Part shown: positions 44,157 to 56,587 of the stretch, one piece after another
How positions within the stretch are numbered: position 1 is the stretch's first letter
Layout: each line of letters begins with the position of its first letter
Assembly (NCBI RefSeq): GCF_028583425.1
Contig: NC_072791.1
Coordinates: 196,950,311 to 197,014,310, forward strand
DNA: 64,000 nucleotides
Source of the DNA: Eublepharis macularius
Taxonomy: Eukaryota > Chordata > Lepidosauria > Squamata > Eublepharidae
Direction of reading: 5' to 3'
Program-made: the position numbers and the translations under genes
The notes under the pieces: model-generated
Databases searched by the model: none
Told to the model about the DNA's origin: nothing
What the model saw: the letters and a program-made list of their open reading frames with translations, nothing else

Positions 44157-44584
44157 CAGGGGTTATTTTGTAGAAAAAGAGCTGGAGGAACTCATTAGCA
44201 TAAGCATATGCCACACCCCTTGCCATCACCAGAAGTATAACATTAGCATAACTGATTTGCATATGCCACACCCCCTGACATCACATATCCTGGCTGTTTT
44301 GAACCCAATCCTGGCCATTCAGGGCCGAAGTTGGGCCCAAAATGGCAAAAAGGGGCTGAAAATGGCCGAAAAGAGGCCCAAAATGGTCAGGATTGGGCCG
44401 TTGCTGAGTGGGAGAGTGATCCACCACCCGTCAGAGGCCCAATCCAGGCCGTTTTGGCCCCAATCCCGGCTGAAACGGGCCCAAAATGGCCAAGAGTCAA
44501 GTGGGCAGGACCACCTAACACGTGACCTCTTTGAGGAACTACCGGAACTGTGTTCCTGCACATTCCCCCTCAAAATGGCCCCTG
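44157..44584. mobile_element. hAT MITE family B, 428 bp
   Basis: Perfect 8-bp duplication CTTATTAC (44149-44156 and 44585-44592). Ends CAGGGGTTATTTTGTAGAAA and CAAAATGGCCCCTG. Only 500 bp from 43060 and in the same orientation. Confidence 0.92.
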
Positions 44585-44592
44585 CTTATTAC

Positions 44593-45883
44593 AATGCTTG
44601 TCTCACACAGTTTTTGTCTAAGCAAGTCTCATGATCCCCAGCATAGCCTTTTCTATGCTGGGGATCTTTCTCCTCTCTTTTTTACCAGAAAACAACCTGG
44701 TTGAATCCAACCCTATATTTATTACTGTCTGCCTTTGTTAACTTTAATTTACTTATTTTTTTTAAAAAAAATGTATATGCCACCTTTCCACACAAAATAG
44801 GGTCCCCTATTTCTACTTGTACTTGCTCACAATTGCATATTCATTAAAAATGTAATACTTAAGTGGTGAAAGACAACTGTTTTCATTTAGCTTAGGGCCA
44901 ACAGATTTTTGAAGGTTATTTTAAAGTAACTCTGGACATTGTCTAGGGATCAGGAGGCTGAAGGGCACTGATGGAACAAATTATAAAAGAATGTTGGTTT
45001 CTAATAAAGCAGTTCATACACAGCAAGAGCCATTCTACAGCAGTGCCTATGAAAAGATTAATGATCTAAAGGAGGGAATTGGCATTGCTGTGTCAATCTA
45101 TCAAGGATTTATTAGCAAAAAAAAATAATTAGGCAAAGTAAAAATTCCTAGAAGTTTTCAGATGAAATACCACTTTATACGTGACAGCTTTGTGGGGGAA
45201 AAACCAGTTTCTCCACTTCAGTGCTTGTGTAGGCATAAGAGAATCCTAGCTGGGCACCGCTGACCTAAACCCTGTGTGGTTTTGCATTTTGACATCACTG
45301 CAGTTTCTGTGTTCTATATCTTGTTGGAGATTGGTCTACGCCTGTATCAGCAGAACAAATTAAACAGGTGTGAAGGGTTTGGGGTGCGGTGAGGTGAGGT
45401 GAGAAGCCTAAAGAATAGACTGTTAAAAATATATAGGTTGTTAAACCCTATATACTAAACCCAGGTACTAATTTTAAGTTGCAAGTGAACTTGTTGGATT
45501 CCTGCCTGTCATGCAGCTATTAAATGGAGTGAGCTCTTCTCAGGAGAAAATGTTAATCACTGCCCTTAGCATTTCTTCTTTTTCATCCTAGAGCATTCCA
45601 GCAGTTCACAAAGATGTACATCTTCAAGAATTCAGAAACAAATTTATCATAACAGTGTTCCTCAGGACTATAATGGCTCTGTAGACAAGAACAATAGAGT
45701 TCCATCATACAGACTACAGAACTATGATTTCAAAAAGTTTAGGGAAGGAATATAAATTTACCAAGTAACTGGTGTTCTTGGTTTGTTTGTTGTTTTGTAA
45801 TTTGAATTGTTTTGTCCTATTGTTGCCCCACTTTGTTCAAAGCAACTGACATTCAAAACATACCAGGAGAATCAACATGAAAA
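44593..45883. other. Intergenic, no feature recognised
   Basis: TTATTTTTTTTAAAAAAAA at 44755 may be a LINE-tail remnant. Nothing else recognised. Confidence 0.4.
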
Positions 45884-45891
45884 GCACCAAG

Positions 45892-46258
45892 TAGAGATCG
45901 GCATGAACCAGGAGAATTCCAAACCGTGCAGTTTGTGGTTTGTTGCGTTTCATGAACCATGAATTTTCACATTCTTGCCCCAGTTTGTGAACGGGTGCAT
46001 TCAGTTCATGAAAACGTCACTTCTGGGTCAACAAAAGGTCTGCAGAGAGTCCATCCCCCCACTCCCATTACCTAGGAAACTGATTGATTAGTGCTAGGCT
46101 GTCTGCAGTGACAAATTGAAATATGAACCAAATGAACTGGGCTAAAATTCGTCACGGTTCATGAGAAATGAACTCCCATGAACCACCAGTTTGTGAACCA
46201 CGAACTGGCCCAGTTCGTGATGAACTTTGATTCATATTTCAGTTCGTGCCGGCCTCTA
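45892..46258. mobile_element. hAT MITE, 367 bp, same family as 6093
   Basis: Perfect 8-bp duplication GCACCAAG (45884-45891 and 46259-46266). Ends TAGAGATCGGCATGAAC and GTTCGTGCCGGCCTCTA. Repeated GGTTCATG/GAACCACG motifs inside. Confidence 0.9.
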
Positions 46259-46266
46259 GCACCAAG

Positions 46267-47753
46267 TAAAAAATTTCAAAACAACCCATAGATGTGACCT
46301 GAGATAGAGCTGAACCAGAATAGCAGCACAAATCAGATCAAGACATATTCAAACAACCGCATGCCATAAAGACAGAAAGGGCTTTGGCCTGGTGTCTAAA
46401 CATCAGTAGTGATTATACTAGCTGAACTTTACAGAGGAGATTATTACAAAGATTATTTTCATTTGAGGCCCCTAGCCATAATAAAAAATAAAAAATGACT
46501 ATAGATGAAAACAAAATAAGGCTTTTAAAAAGAGACAATTAACTATTTAATAAAATTGAGCAGTCCGTACAGCGTATCAACAACCATATAATCAACAAAG
46601 TTACACTTTTGTCTATCTGTAACTGAAGATTATCCACCAAAGCAATTCATATTCACTGGGTTCTAAACAAGCCTAAAGTCTTATTGAAATGCATTCTGGC
46701 CTTTGAAAAAGGCTCAGACTATAAATATATGACATCTTGGGTCATATTAATTTGAAAGAAAGGTTTGATTTAATCTTAAATGTAACTACTTTTATCTGAT
46801 AATAAATTGTTTAATTTCCACATTTTATCAAATCTAATGCTGTTACATGTTAAAATAAATTCAATTACCATGGCCCTTGGGGTTAAAGATGCCCTTGTTC
46901 CAGCGTGGCCTATAATTCAAGTAAGTCCATAAGAACACTTTACTGGAAGAAGCCCCATGGTACTTATTTTTGCATAGACTAGTTTAGGATTGCCCGCTAT
47001 GTTGCCCAGCCAATGAGGCATGCCCTTGGGAGCCTTAAAAGAGGCTTCCCCACACAGGCATTAGCACTTTTTGGTACAGTTCATGTGCAGGTGGTATAAA
47101 CAAAACAAGCTATTAATTTCTGGCTGTCTTTGGAGCCAGGGTGGACTTGTTCAAATTATGGTAGATGTGGGCTGCCTAATACAAACATCTTATAATGTAG
47201 ATAAATAATTTAAATAGGGTTCCCAGGTCCCCCAGTTGGGGCGGGGGATCCCCCGCTCCCAGCCTCCACCCCCTGCTGCCTCTTACCTGGGTGGCAGGGT
47301 GGGGGAGGTGCATGGAACAGGAGCTCCAGAGCACACTCTGGAGTGGTCTGGAACCTTCAACGTTGCACCAAGAATTATGCAATCCCCAGTACAACAATGA
47401 AGGGAAAACCCCCACGAGAGGGGAGGTATTTTTGCTTAAAATTGGCAGTAGACCTATACAACTCATAGATCCAAGATGTATTTCTGCAACTAGAAGGTGT
47501 GAAAGAGTAGATAAGCTTGTTTCAACTCATGCAAACCTCAAGTTTTCCAAAAAGCTGAATGAGGATAAACATGAAGGCTCAGAATCAAAGGTTTCACAAA
47601 CTGATTCTGATTAGAAACTTGTGATGCTGGTACTTTTATTTTTAAATGTGACTAATTTCATACATAATTAAAATGCAATACTGTGTATGTTGATAACGCA
47701 CTGCTGAATAGTTCAATGCTTTACAGTGCAATCTATGAAGAGTTACTCCAGAC
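46267..47753. other. Intergenic; one repeat fragment at 47215-47345
   Basis: 47215-47345 (GGGTTCCCAGGTCCCCCAGT ... GGAGCTCCAGAGC) resembles the repeat split at 1661-2345. A 107-codon frame at 47291-47614 has no domain. The rest is AT-rich. Confidence 0.4.
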
Positions 47754-47756
47754 TAA

Positions 47757-47774
47757 GGCCGATTCCACACTACC
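47757..47774 (+). repeat. Harbinger left TIR
   Basis: GGCCGATTCCACACTACC, preceded by TAA (47754-47756). It is followed by about 395 bp to the transposase start, presumably holding its promoter. Confidence 0.92.
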
Positions 47775-48169
47775 TTAGCTCCCGCTTTTCTTGTGCACTG
47801 ATTGCTCCATCTGCTATTGCGCGTTCTTTGCTTGTTTGTTCACATCACCTTTAGAATAGCGCTTATCCTGCGCAATCCGTTGATCACATCCCCTTTCAAA
47901 AATACGGGTAAAGGGGCGGGACAAAACCAAAAGGCCCGGGTTATTTTTTTTTTTTTAAAAAAGGCAAATTTGACGCTATATCGACGTGTAATTATCTTGA
48001 AACAACGAATCCGCGTTCCCTTCCTTCCCTGTCATTGGTCAGTTTTCGGACCAGCCTCTTAAAAGGTTATTGGATCCCCGTGGAGGCGCCAAAATTTGAA
48101 CAGCTTTAAAATTGGACTGATAGTCATTCCTGTCTCTGTGGGAGTTACAGGTGACTTGGAGAGGGTAGG

Positions 48170-49760
48170 ATGGCACCCCGGGAAACGATCATTTTTCTGA
48201 TGGCTCATGTCCTTCTGATTATGCTCCGCTGCTCGACATTCATGTGCCTTTCCTATAAAAGGTACATCTGCAGGAGGAGACGTGCGGCTGCCAGATTGCT
48301 ATTTTTCAGAAACCGGCACTCCGCTTACCGCCGCTACCTTCGTGCACCACCTAGAAACAGGTTTCGGCGATGGTTTGCCTTGGCAGAACTTGAAGAGCCA
48401 CGGGAGCACTGGGTTTACCCACGAAGCCTCCACTGGTGGGATGCCATCGTTTTGGGCTACTGGGATGATCATTGTTGGATGGAGCGTTTCCGAATGTCCA
48501 AGCAAACATTTCTTGAGTTGGTGGAGGCTCTACGGCCACGTCTCGAACGTCAAACCACCACCATGCGTGTGCCATTATCCGTGGAGAGGAGAGTCGCCGT
48601 AGCGGTGTGGTACCTCGCCAACGGGTCAAGCTATCAGGTGGCGAGCGACTTGTTTGGCATCGGACGGTCCACGGTCGCATCCTCGGTAATAGAGTTCTGC
48701 TTTGCTGTGGAACTAGAACTTCTCTCGAAAACAATATGCATTGGTCCCGACGTTGGAAAGGTAGGTTGCACTGTGGAAAATTTTTTTTTTTTGTAATGTG
48801 ATGTCGTCCTTCCGACTTATCATTGTGCCAAAATCATATCAGTTGCTTTTATTTGACCATCCAAAAAATGTCTAGGTTCTGACTGGACAACTAGGAATCT
48901 CACACTTGCGCATTGATGTGCCTTACGCTGACAGATGCCCGTGAGCGTGGATATAATCTTGAATAACAATCACCTAAACTTCTGTGAGTGCTGTTTGAGT
49001 AACCCCAAAACATGTCTGATTAATTTATTTTCCTTTTTCGAAACAGATAATGGATGGCTTCGATCGCCTTGGATTTCCGCACTGCATAGGCGCTATAGAT
49101 GGCACCCACATTCCCATTTGCGCTCCGGGGGGAAGGCCAGATCAATATGGGAATCGGAAGAACTATTCATCCATTCTTCTTCAAGGAACTGTAGACTCAT
49201 CAGGACGCTTCATCGACGTGGAGGTAGGGTGGAGTGGGAAAAATCATGATGCCTTTGTCTTTACCCACTCCGCCCTCTGTATTGCCATGGATGCCGGCTC
49301 CCTGGTTCCTGGGAACCCTTGCCTGGATTTGGATGGTGTGGTGGTTCCACCGATCATCATTGCGGATGGTGCCTACCCCTTGCGTCCCTGGCTGATGAAG
49401 CCATACGGCCGGACAGCAGAAGCGGGACATCACCGAGACTTTGATAGGAGACTTTGCAGGGCTCGCAACAAGGTGGAATGTTGTTTTGGTCGTTATAAGG
49501 GGAGATGGCGTTGTTTGTCCAGGCGTCTGCAGGTCAGAGAACAAAATGTGGTCTCTGTTGTCACTGCTTGTGCTGTCCTACATAACTTGTGTGAGGAAAG
49601 GGGTCATCCGGTGTTGGGTGACCTGGAATCACCAGAACCCATTCGCATACAGGCTGATGAGGATGATGACATGGCCACAAATGGTGAGAATCTCGCAGCA
49701 GGAAAGGTAGTGCGGGAGGCCTTGGCAAGGTTCATGGCCGCCGCAGGATCAAGAGAGTAG
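48170..49760 (+). CDS. Harbinger DDE transposase (HARBI1-like), two exons
   Basis: Exons 48170-48760 and 49047-49760 join in phase 0 across a GTAGGT donor and a TTCGAAACAG acceptor, giving 434 aa. The N-terminus has an odd hydrophobic stretch (residues about 6-28) before a basic RRRR cluster that could act as a nuclear signal. A downstream start cannot be excluded. A helix-turn-helix follows (ANGSSYQVASDLFGIGRSTV, about 149-168). The DDE_Tnp_4 core has Asp215 in GAIDGTHIP, Asp304 in IIADGAYPL and Glu341 in RNKVECCFGRYKGRW, so the catalytic triad is complete. It also has the family's late AVLHN motif. The product would cut the element at its TIRs. AATAAA follows at 49866. No stop or frameshift is seen. 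Confidence 0.92.
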
Positions 49761-50561
49761 AGCTTACCATGCCACCAATGGATGTTTCAGAAATCCGATT
49801 GTGGTGGTCCTTTAAACGATTTTTTATTATTATCCTGTCACGAGCCCTTGCTGTGTTGGCTCAAAAATAAACCAAAAATATGTTTTTGGATCTCATTGTT
49901 GAACTGTTTTCTTTCTCCTGATCTAAAATAAAAAAATACACATCATCACAAGACCAGTGAACAATCAATAAATAAAACAAATCAGAAAACCATTATATTC
50001 CTCTTGCAAACAATTTAGTGCTCCACACATTGCCCTTTCCATTTTTAAAAAAAATATTGCAATCTTGCCCAGTCGATGTTGTTGTTCGTGGAGGTGCATC
50101 CTGGAGATCATGGACACTCAAAATCACACTCACCGGCACACAGATGGCCCTGTCTCTGAACAACCAATTCTGCTCCGGAATGTGCAGAGTGGACTCATAC
50201 ACAGCTAATCTGTTCACCCCGCGTTGGTTTAAGTCCTTCCCAGTGATGGTCTACAGGCTATTGTGTGGTCATTTCTCAGGGAACCTTACAAGGGTTATCA
50301 CCCAACCCTCACGTCACTCATTAATATGTTAAAAAAAAAATTCTTATCACTTGACACTGTCATTCCCATTGTCCACTTAATGCTTTCGTGGGTACAGCCG
50401 GGAAGCAAAGAGCGCGGGGTGGACACGGGTCCATTTAATAAAAAAAACGCCTCTAAGCCTCCGTCGTTAAGATTCTCCCGCGCAAATAACGGGCGCGTGT
50501 AGCCGCCGATCATGCGCGTTGAAGATTCATTACTGTGTCGACATACCGTCTCATTGAAATC

Positions 50562-53199
50562 ATGGCTTCAGGCGGGAAAGGTGTCTTTTGGAGGGACGAC
50601 GAGGTCCGTGCCCTGCTTAACCTGGTGCTCAGCTCGGGAAAGGCAGGAATCCTCATGAAGAGCACCCACCTTCCCAACAGGCAGCACTTCAGTCGGGTAG
50701 CCACTCGTATGCGTGAGGCCGGCTTTGAGAGGAACACCGAACAATGCCGGTCCAAGTTTAAGCGCGTCAAGGGGGCTTTCTACGATGCCTTGGAGTCCTG
50801 GCAAGGGATTCCAAGGCAGAGTGGGAAGCCCCCCTTTTTTGCCGAAATGATGAGGCTCTGGGAGGCAGCAGGGAAACCCAGCTGGAGGAACCGATATCAT
50901 GGTGGTGAGTTGAGGTCTCGATGATAAAATTATGCCTATGACAATTATGCTTGTGTTTTGATTTTGAATTTTTTTCAAGGACATTGAGCTGAGGAATTGG
51001 TGAGTGGTGGTCCAAAAACCGCAGATCTTGGACATTGTTCACTGCTGTGCCTGACCACCCTAGAAGCGGGTGTATGCTTGTGCTTTTTTAACAATACCGA
51101 ACCCTGTTTGAATGGCCAAACCGCCCCATGATAGCTCCCCATGGACAGGATGTTCAAGCCAAATTTGTTTCTCAAAACATCGATACTGTAGGACAATAGA
51201 ATTCACATTTGCAGACCACTCCACATAACCTCATGCATGCGTGTATTGGGGAAAAGCATTTGCTGATGTGTCAGTAAAGTTTTGATAGTATGATTACAAG
51301 GTTTTCATAGAGGCCATTTTATAAAAAAAGATATTTTCCTGATTTCCACAGCTGCTCTTAGGAGGAGAGATGAGCCGATGAGTCAACCTGAGGAGCCAGA
51401 GGGGGAAGCCTCCGATGAGATGGAGCACGCCAGTGCGGCAGGCTCCTCCCCTGTGAGCAACGTGGTGCACCAGGAGTTGGCACATGCAGGTGGGTGTCAT
51501 GAGGAGTATCATTGCATTATGCAGCATCTAAATAGCCATTCCCCTCCACCCACTTTGGGTGATGCCATCCAAGTGTCAAGAACATTCTGCGCCAAAGGCT
51601 GCCCTGGCATGATGTCAGGTGGCAGATTCTTTCAGTTTTGCATTCTCCACAGACCAACATCACCTGCAACGTGACCATTTTCCAATTTAAAGGAAAGTTT
51701 AGAGCAGACATGAGTTATCGAAAAGGTGACATCTTAGTGGTCTGCGGGCCAAGCTACACATGACGAATGACACTTGAATGGCAAGTGTATTTCTCCCTGT
51801 TCACTTGCCCTCCACTCAAACCACTCGCCATTCAAGTGTCATTCGTCATGTGTAGCTTGGCCCTGTGAAGCAACCTCATCCAAAGCATCACAGCACCGTG
51901 GTCCAAACAAGTGCTTACCGTCCACCATTCATAGATTCAAAAGACTGTTTCTTACAGTAAACATTGGTGTGACCACATTTTCCTGCACCGTCAAGACCGA
52001 GAATGTTTAAGGATGGCCCAAGTTTTCTCAAATCGTACTTCTCATAGTTAGATGCATGGTGTGCCAAAAAGATAAGGGCATGATATTGTAGTTTACAGAG
52101 GTGTTAATCTACTCTGCCATAACCTCTCCAGCTCAATATCAGAGTTTTTTCTCTTTTTACCACCATGCAACAAACTAAGAGAATTGTGATTCTCGAATGT
52201 GCACTCCACAATTTTATCACTTTGAACCCAAGGGCGCTTCCAGGATAAATGTTTATTGCTCCCAGGGTTAAACACCGCAAAATCATGTGGATTTCACCGA
52301 TTTGTGAATCAGGAAACTTTTGTCATTGCTGTGATAATGGAAATTGACTGTTTGTCCATCCAAATGCAACTGTAAACGCAATTTGAACGGCAGCATTGGA
52401 TCTCTTCACAGGAATCCAAACGCTGGCATTTGAATTCACAGGTTTTTTTCCCCCGGGCGCCCCTTCCTGGCACACACACACTGATGATATCTTGCTCTAT
52501 GTAGATCACCTTCAAATTAATCCCTCCTGTTTAAATTTTTTTCTCTAACCACGAAGGAGCCTCTCCAGACCTATATGGTCACCTATCCATACATGGATTA
52601 TCTCAAAATCTTAAACTGGTTTCAGACCCTCTGCGTTAGAAACATGCATGGCAACACTGGAGTGCGTGTCTCAAACTGTGTTCTCATATCTTGACTCACT
52701 TGAACCTTAATACAGAATTTTCTTTTAAATTTGGAAAACAATGTTTCATTTCTGATTGGCCATCAAGATGATGGTTAGATAACACCCTTAAAAATGATAT
52801 GTTTTTCTATTGTGACAGAGGAGGTTGGGGATCGTCCGGGTACATCGGATTCAACTCAAGCGGCTCCATCCACCAGTACAGCGCCAGAGACCGCCCCCCG
52901 CCGCCAGGGAAGAACTCTTGATGACCTATTTGCCTTGGTGGAGAGCATGGATGGGCGCACCTCTGCATCACGTGGGTTCAACTCTATAAATGTGCTTTGG
53001 AGAGCAGCCACAGTAAACAATGCAACCGCCTAAAAAATTCTTGTTCTGTTTAGTCAACAGCATCCAGAGACGTATGGCCACATACGAGGGTCGTATGATG
53101 CGCTTTGGCCGGAGGCTGGACAACATCGAAAGGAGGCAACGGGAGATGGAAGAATCCAGCTTGTCAGCCAGGGAAGCTCATGGCCAACAAAATCAGTAA
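50562..53199 (+). CDS. Myb/SANT-like protein 1 of the Harbinger, four exons
   Basis: Exons 50562-50904, 51352-51489, 52819-52971 and 53054-53199 join in frame to 259 aa plus stop. Every junction is GT-AG and every intron is phase 1. The start was placed at ATCATGG (50562); an in-frame ATG at 50535 is also possible. Residues about 8-95 form a trihelix-type Myb/SANT domain (FWRDDEVRALLNLV, HFSRVATRMREAGF, TEQCRSKFKRVKGAFYDAL). The middle is acidic and Ser/Pro-rich. The last exon is Arg/Glu-rich and probably helical (RMMRFGRRLDNIERRQRE). In related Harbingers such a partner binds the transposase and TIR DNA. A MITE sits in intron 2 and AATAAA at 53258. The exon model is mine and untested by RNA. 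Confidence 0.8.
51746..51863. mobile_element. Palindromic MITE, 118 bp, nested in Harbinger intron
   Basis: Arms GGGCCAAGCTACACATGACG and its perfect mirror extend about 40 bp each way, including GACACTTGAATGGC. It lies in intron 2 of Myb-like gene 1. Duplication unclear (TGC/TGT). Confidence 0.85.
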
Positions 53200-53437
53200 T
53201 TGTTGCCCTGGCATGAGGCATCAATCTTTCCCACCCCTTGAGTTTCTCTTTAGTTTCAATAAATCAAGAACTGTTAACGTTACCATTTGTCCCCTTGTTT
53301 ATTGATGTCTTGGCCGTCAGGAGTAAAACAAGTAGTGGCATTGAAAAACACTCCAATGTAATACAAACAACAGTGTAACAGTGAAAATGGGGAAACGGGA
53401 CCGTTAATTCAAACGGAAACATCTTAGTCCAGTAATG

Positions 53438-55780
53438 CTAAAGAGTCAGCCTTTCACGAGCCCTTCCAACGCATGCACGTTTTGCCGTGGCAGACCTAGG
53501 TGGGATGTTTTCTGAGTTGCTGTCACCCTTTTCACAAGCATTTGCTGACCTTCCCCGGTGCTGACTCACCAACATTTCCCCAAGTGTTTGGAGAGTGGTT
53601 ACTGCAGATTCCATTACATGCAGATTCTGCATCCACACATCCCTAAAATCATTTCTTTCCTTCCTGGTCTCCTCTAGGAACTCGACTTGCAACCTCCTTT
53701 CTTCTTCATGCCATTTGTTGCTATCCTTGCGGTCTATGCGCCATTCATTGATCTGTGCCTTGTGCTCTTCCCCTGACTGACTCATCATCTTGTCCGCCAC
53801 AGAAAACAGGCCAGCATTTCTTCTTCTTCTGGATCTAATGGCTGATAGGCGTGTGCCAGGTGATAGCTCCGCCACTGATTTCAAAGGTGATTCTGTGAAT
53901 TGATAAAAAGCCAAAAAAACATCAAAAAACAAACATAATCCAGAGCATGACATTGACTTTTCTGCACAGTTATTGTCCCTTGAGTGATCAATCAACAGAA
54001 TCTCGTGTGCAGTCCCATGCTGAGGATTTTTTTTTGGTCTCCTGCTGAGAATCAACACTCCTTGCCATGTTTAACAGACATGGTTTTTACATCTATGCCC
54101 TGGGGGGAGAAAAAACCTGTACAGTTGACGTTTTTTGCCTGATGTTACCCAAGGATTCAATCAATGTGAAGCTGATGTGAGGGTGCTGTTCATTTGGTCC
54201 ATAGTTCCGGCCAAGAAACTTTGGTGACTTCCCTTTTGACTCAAGCCAAAATTGGTACCAAGGGGACCCACCACCCCCCAAAACACACAATGACGTTAAC
54301 ATGACACTGCTGCCGGGGTTACATATCACGTCGCCAAGTTTAATTTAGCTTTATCTGCAGAAACAAATTTGAAAATTTGGTGAACAAACTCTTACTGATG
54401 GTAAACCATAGAGATGCTATGCGATTGCTAGCCCTTTATTTCGTTACCGAGAAAACATACCTTTGCTGCTGCCAAGACCAGATGTGCTGGAGCTGTTGTT
54501 GCTAATTGTTTCCTCTTGACCGTCAGGACACGGATCATCAGACTCTAGAAATAAAGGAGAGGTTTTCACAGATTTAATTGTGAGTTAAGTGGGTGGATTT
54601 GATGTCCTGGCATAAAACCAATTCCTGGCAGGATACAGAAGTTCACACAAACACAGGAAGGAAGTGGCTTAGGGTGAAGCTGCAAGCGACGCCTGACACA
54701 GGGCGGACACTTGTCCGCTTCCCTCAATTTCTGATGGGAACTGTAGGTATCCTGGTCTTGCAGCTGCATTGGAGAGACAAGCGCTAAATCAAGGAAGCCC
54801 ACTTCTCCCATCAAAAGTTTAGCAAGGCTAACAAGTTTGCAACCTGTCAGGCATCACTTGTAGCTTGGGTCTCAGGCTCTGCAATTTTCACAAATGAAAC
54901 AAAGCACAGTTTCTCAAACATTGAAAACATAACGTGTTTTCCTGAACACGTGGTCCAAACATGGATCCAATTGTGTTGAAGTGGTGTCCCATATCCTCAC
55001 GATTCTAGACTCCAGCTGTCTTTTCACCACGATAGATCAAAGAACACCTGCAACTAGATATAACTAATCAAGGTTAAAGGGTTAATCACTGCAATATATG
55101 GATGTTTTCCTATGAAACTCATCAAACTCACCTTTGTCTTCAAGGCCATCCACAGTGGCATCAGTGTCAATCTCTGCCTCAACCTCAGGTACATTCTCTC
55201 TCACACCTGTGTCAATTGAAAGAATGTCATGATATTACTTCATGCGTCTCTATAATGAGCACTTTTCAAACCTCCACAGTAAAAGTGGTTTTCACTCACC
55301 CACTTGGCATGGAGTGGAGCTTCTAATCTGTCCATGATCTATGGTGAAGAGGTCGTGCGAAAAAAGCTCCTCCGAGCCATCAGACACTGGACACGGGTCT
55401 CTCAATTGCCGCCCCAGGGACACAACGCCAAGACTTCTTGACACTCGTTTTGGTTTCACGCTTGCATCCCCCCGGAGAATGCTGTCAAGCTCCCTGAAAT
55501 ACGGGCAGGTAATGGGAGCATTTCCAGAGGTTGAATTGTGCGCCACTACCTTCTTGTAATCCAGTCTCATCGTTTTTGTTTTTGACCTGCACTCCATAGC
55601 TGTCCTTTTATGTCCCCGAAGGGCCATCTGGGCTGCAATGCGCTCGAAATAATCGATATTTCTATAGGAACTCTTCAGTGCTTCCTGTATTTTTTCCTCC
55701 CCCCAGAAGGAGAGGAGATCCAATATTTCCCTCTCCCTCCAAGCAATTCCACGGGAGGCGGCATGCCTATGTTCGCTCAT
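53438..55780 (-). CDS. Myb/SANT-like protein 2 of the Harbinger, four exons
   Basis: Minus-strand exons 55300-55780, 55132-55206, 54461-54544 and 53438-53892 join in frame to 364 aa plus stop. All junctions are GT-AG and all introns phase 1, as in the other Myb gene. Residues about 12-80 form a SANT domain of the type in vertebrate ZSCAN/MSANTD proteins (AWREREILDLLSFWGEE, YFERIAAQMALRGHKRT, ECRSKTKTMRLDYKK). An acidic Ser-rich linker spans exons 2-3. The last exon gives a long charged helical region (about 240-325: EWRIDRKDSNKWHEEERRL, LQTLGEMLVSQHR), probably a coiled coil for multimerisation, and a basic tail. It differs from Myb-like protein 1 in sequence and charge, so it is not a simple duplicate. 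Its 3' end converges on that of protein 1 within 240 bp. A MITE lies in its intron 2. Confidence 0.8.
54669..54875. mobile_element. MITE, about 205 bp, nested in Harbinger intron
   Basis: The left arm GAAGCTGCAAGCGACGCCTG and right arm CAGGCATCACTTGTAGCTT are inverted. The core is shared with the copy at 1-130. Lies in intron 2 of Myb-like gene 2. Confidence 0.75.
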
Positions 55781-56587
55781 CTCGACAATTTTGAAAATAC
55801 CTGACCTGAACTCCTGAGATCTCGTTCTAAGTGCTAGAACAGATTTATAGCTGAGGCTCCGTGCTCCGCTGCAGAATGTCTGTCAATAAAATGCTACCAC
55901 ATGCATTGGATCATGGGAAAGGATGGGAAAGTTTCCGCGGGAAGTAACGGTCAAGAAATGGCATGCCGCATGCGCAAGTTTGGACAGCAAGGATTGAATT
56001 AACGCCAATCCGAAACAGCGGTTCAATGGAACAACGACGACATTAGTGTTAATGTTAAAGGCATTCCAAGTGCACGTCAACGATGAACGCCAGTGAATGA
56101 AATCAACATGGGATGGGTGATCGGTCATGATGACCGGCCACATCATCCAAAGGCAGAGCTTGATTTTCTCTTTTGAAACTTGACCGCGGTGCCAAGTCCA
56201 GTGGCACAGGCCATTTCAAGCGTATCAAAAGCCATGAATGAGGTGTCACGAGGATGTCTAATAAACAGAGCTCATTGTTCCTCTGATATCGGAGGTCTGT
56301 CCGTTAAATTGATATGAGAACAATATGATGAGATGTCGACATATCGACACGGTAGTCTTTTATTTTTTAAAAAAGGGGTTGGAAAAAAGGCAGGGCAGGG
56401 AATTTGGGGGCGGATCAAGAGAGGGTGGGAAACCAAATGGGGCCGTTTATTCATAACAAGATAAACCGGAATGAAAGTGCAATGGGCTGTTGCGACGCGA
56501 TGCCGGTTTAATGACGTCATGGGAGATGAGTGTGTGAACCGATTAAAGTATGGCGCTGCAGAAGTGAAAAACTGCCGCAAGAAGAAC

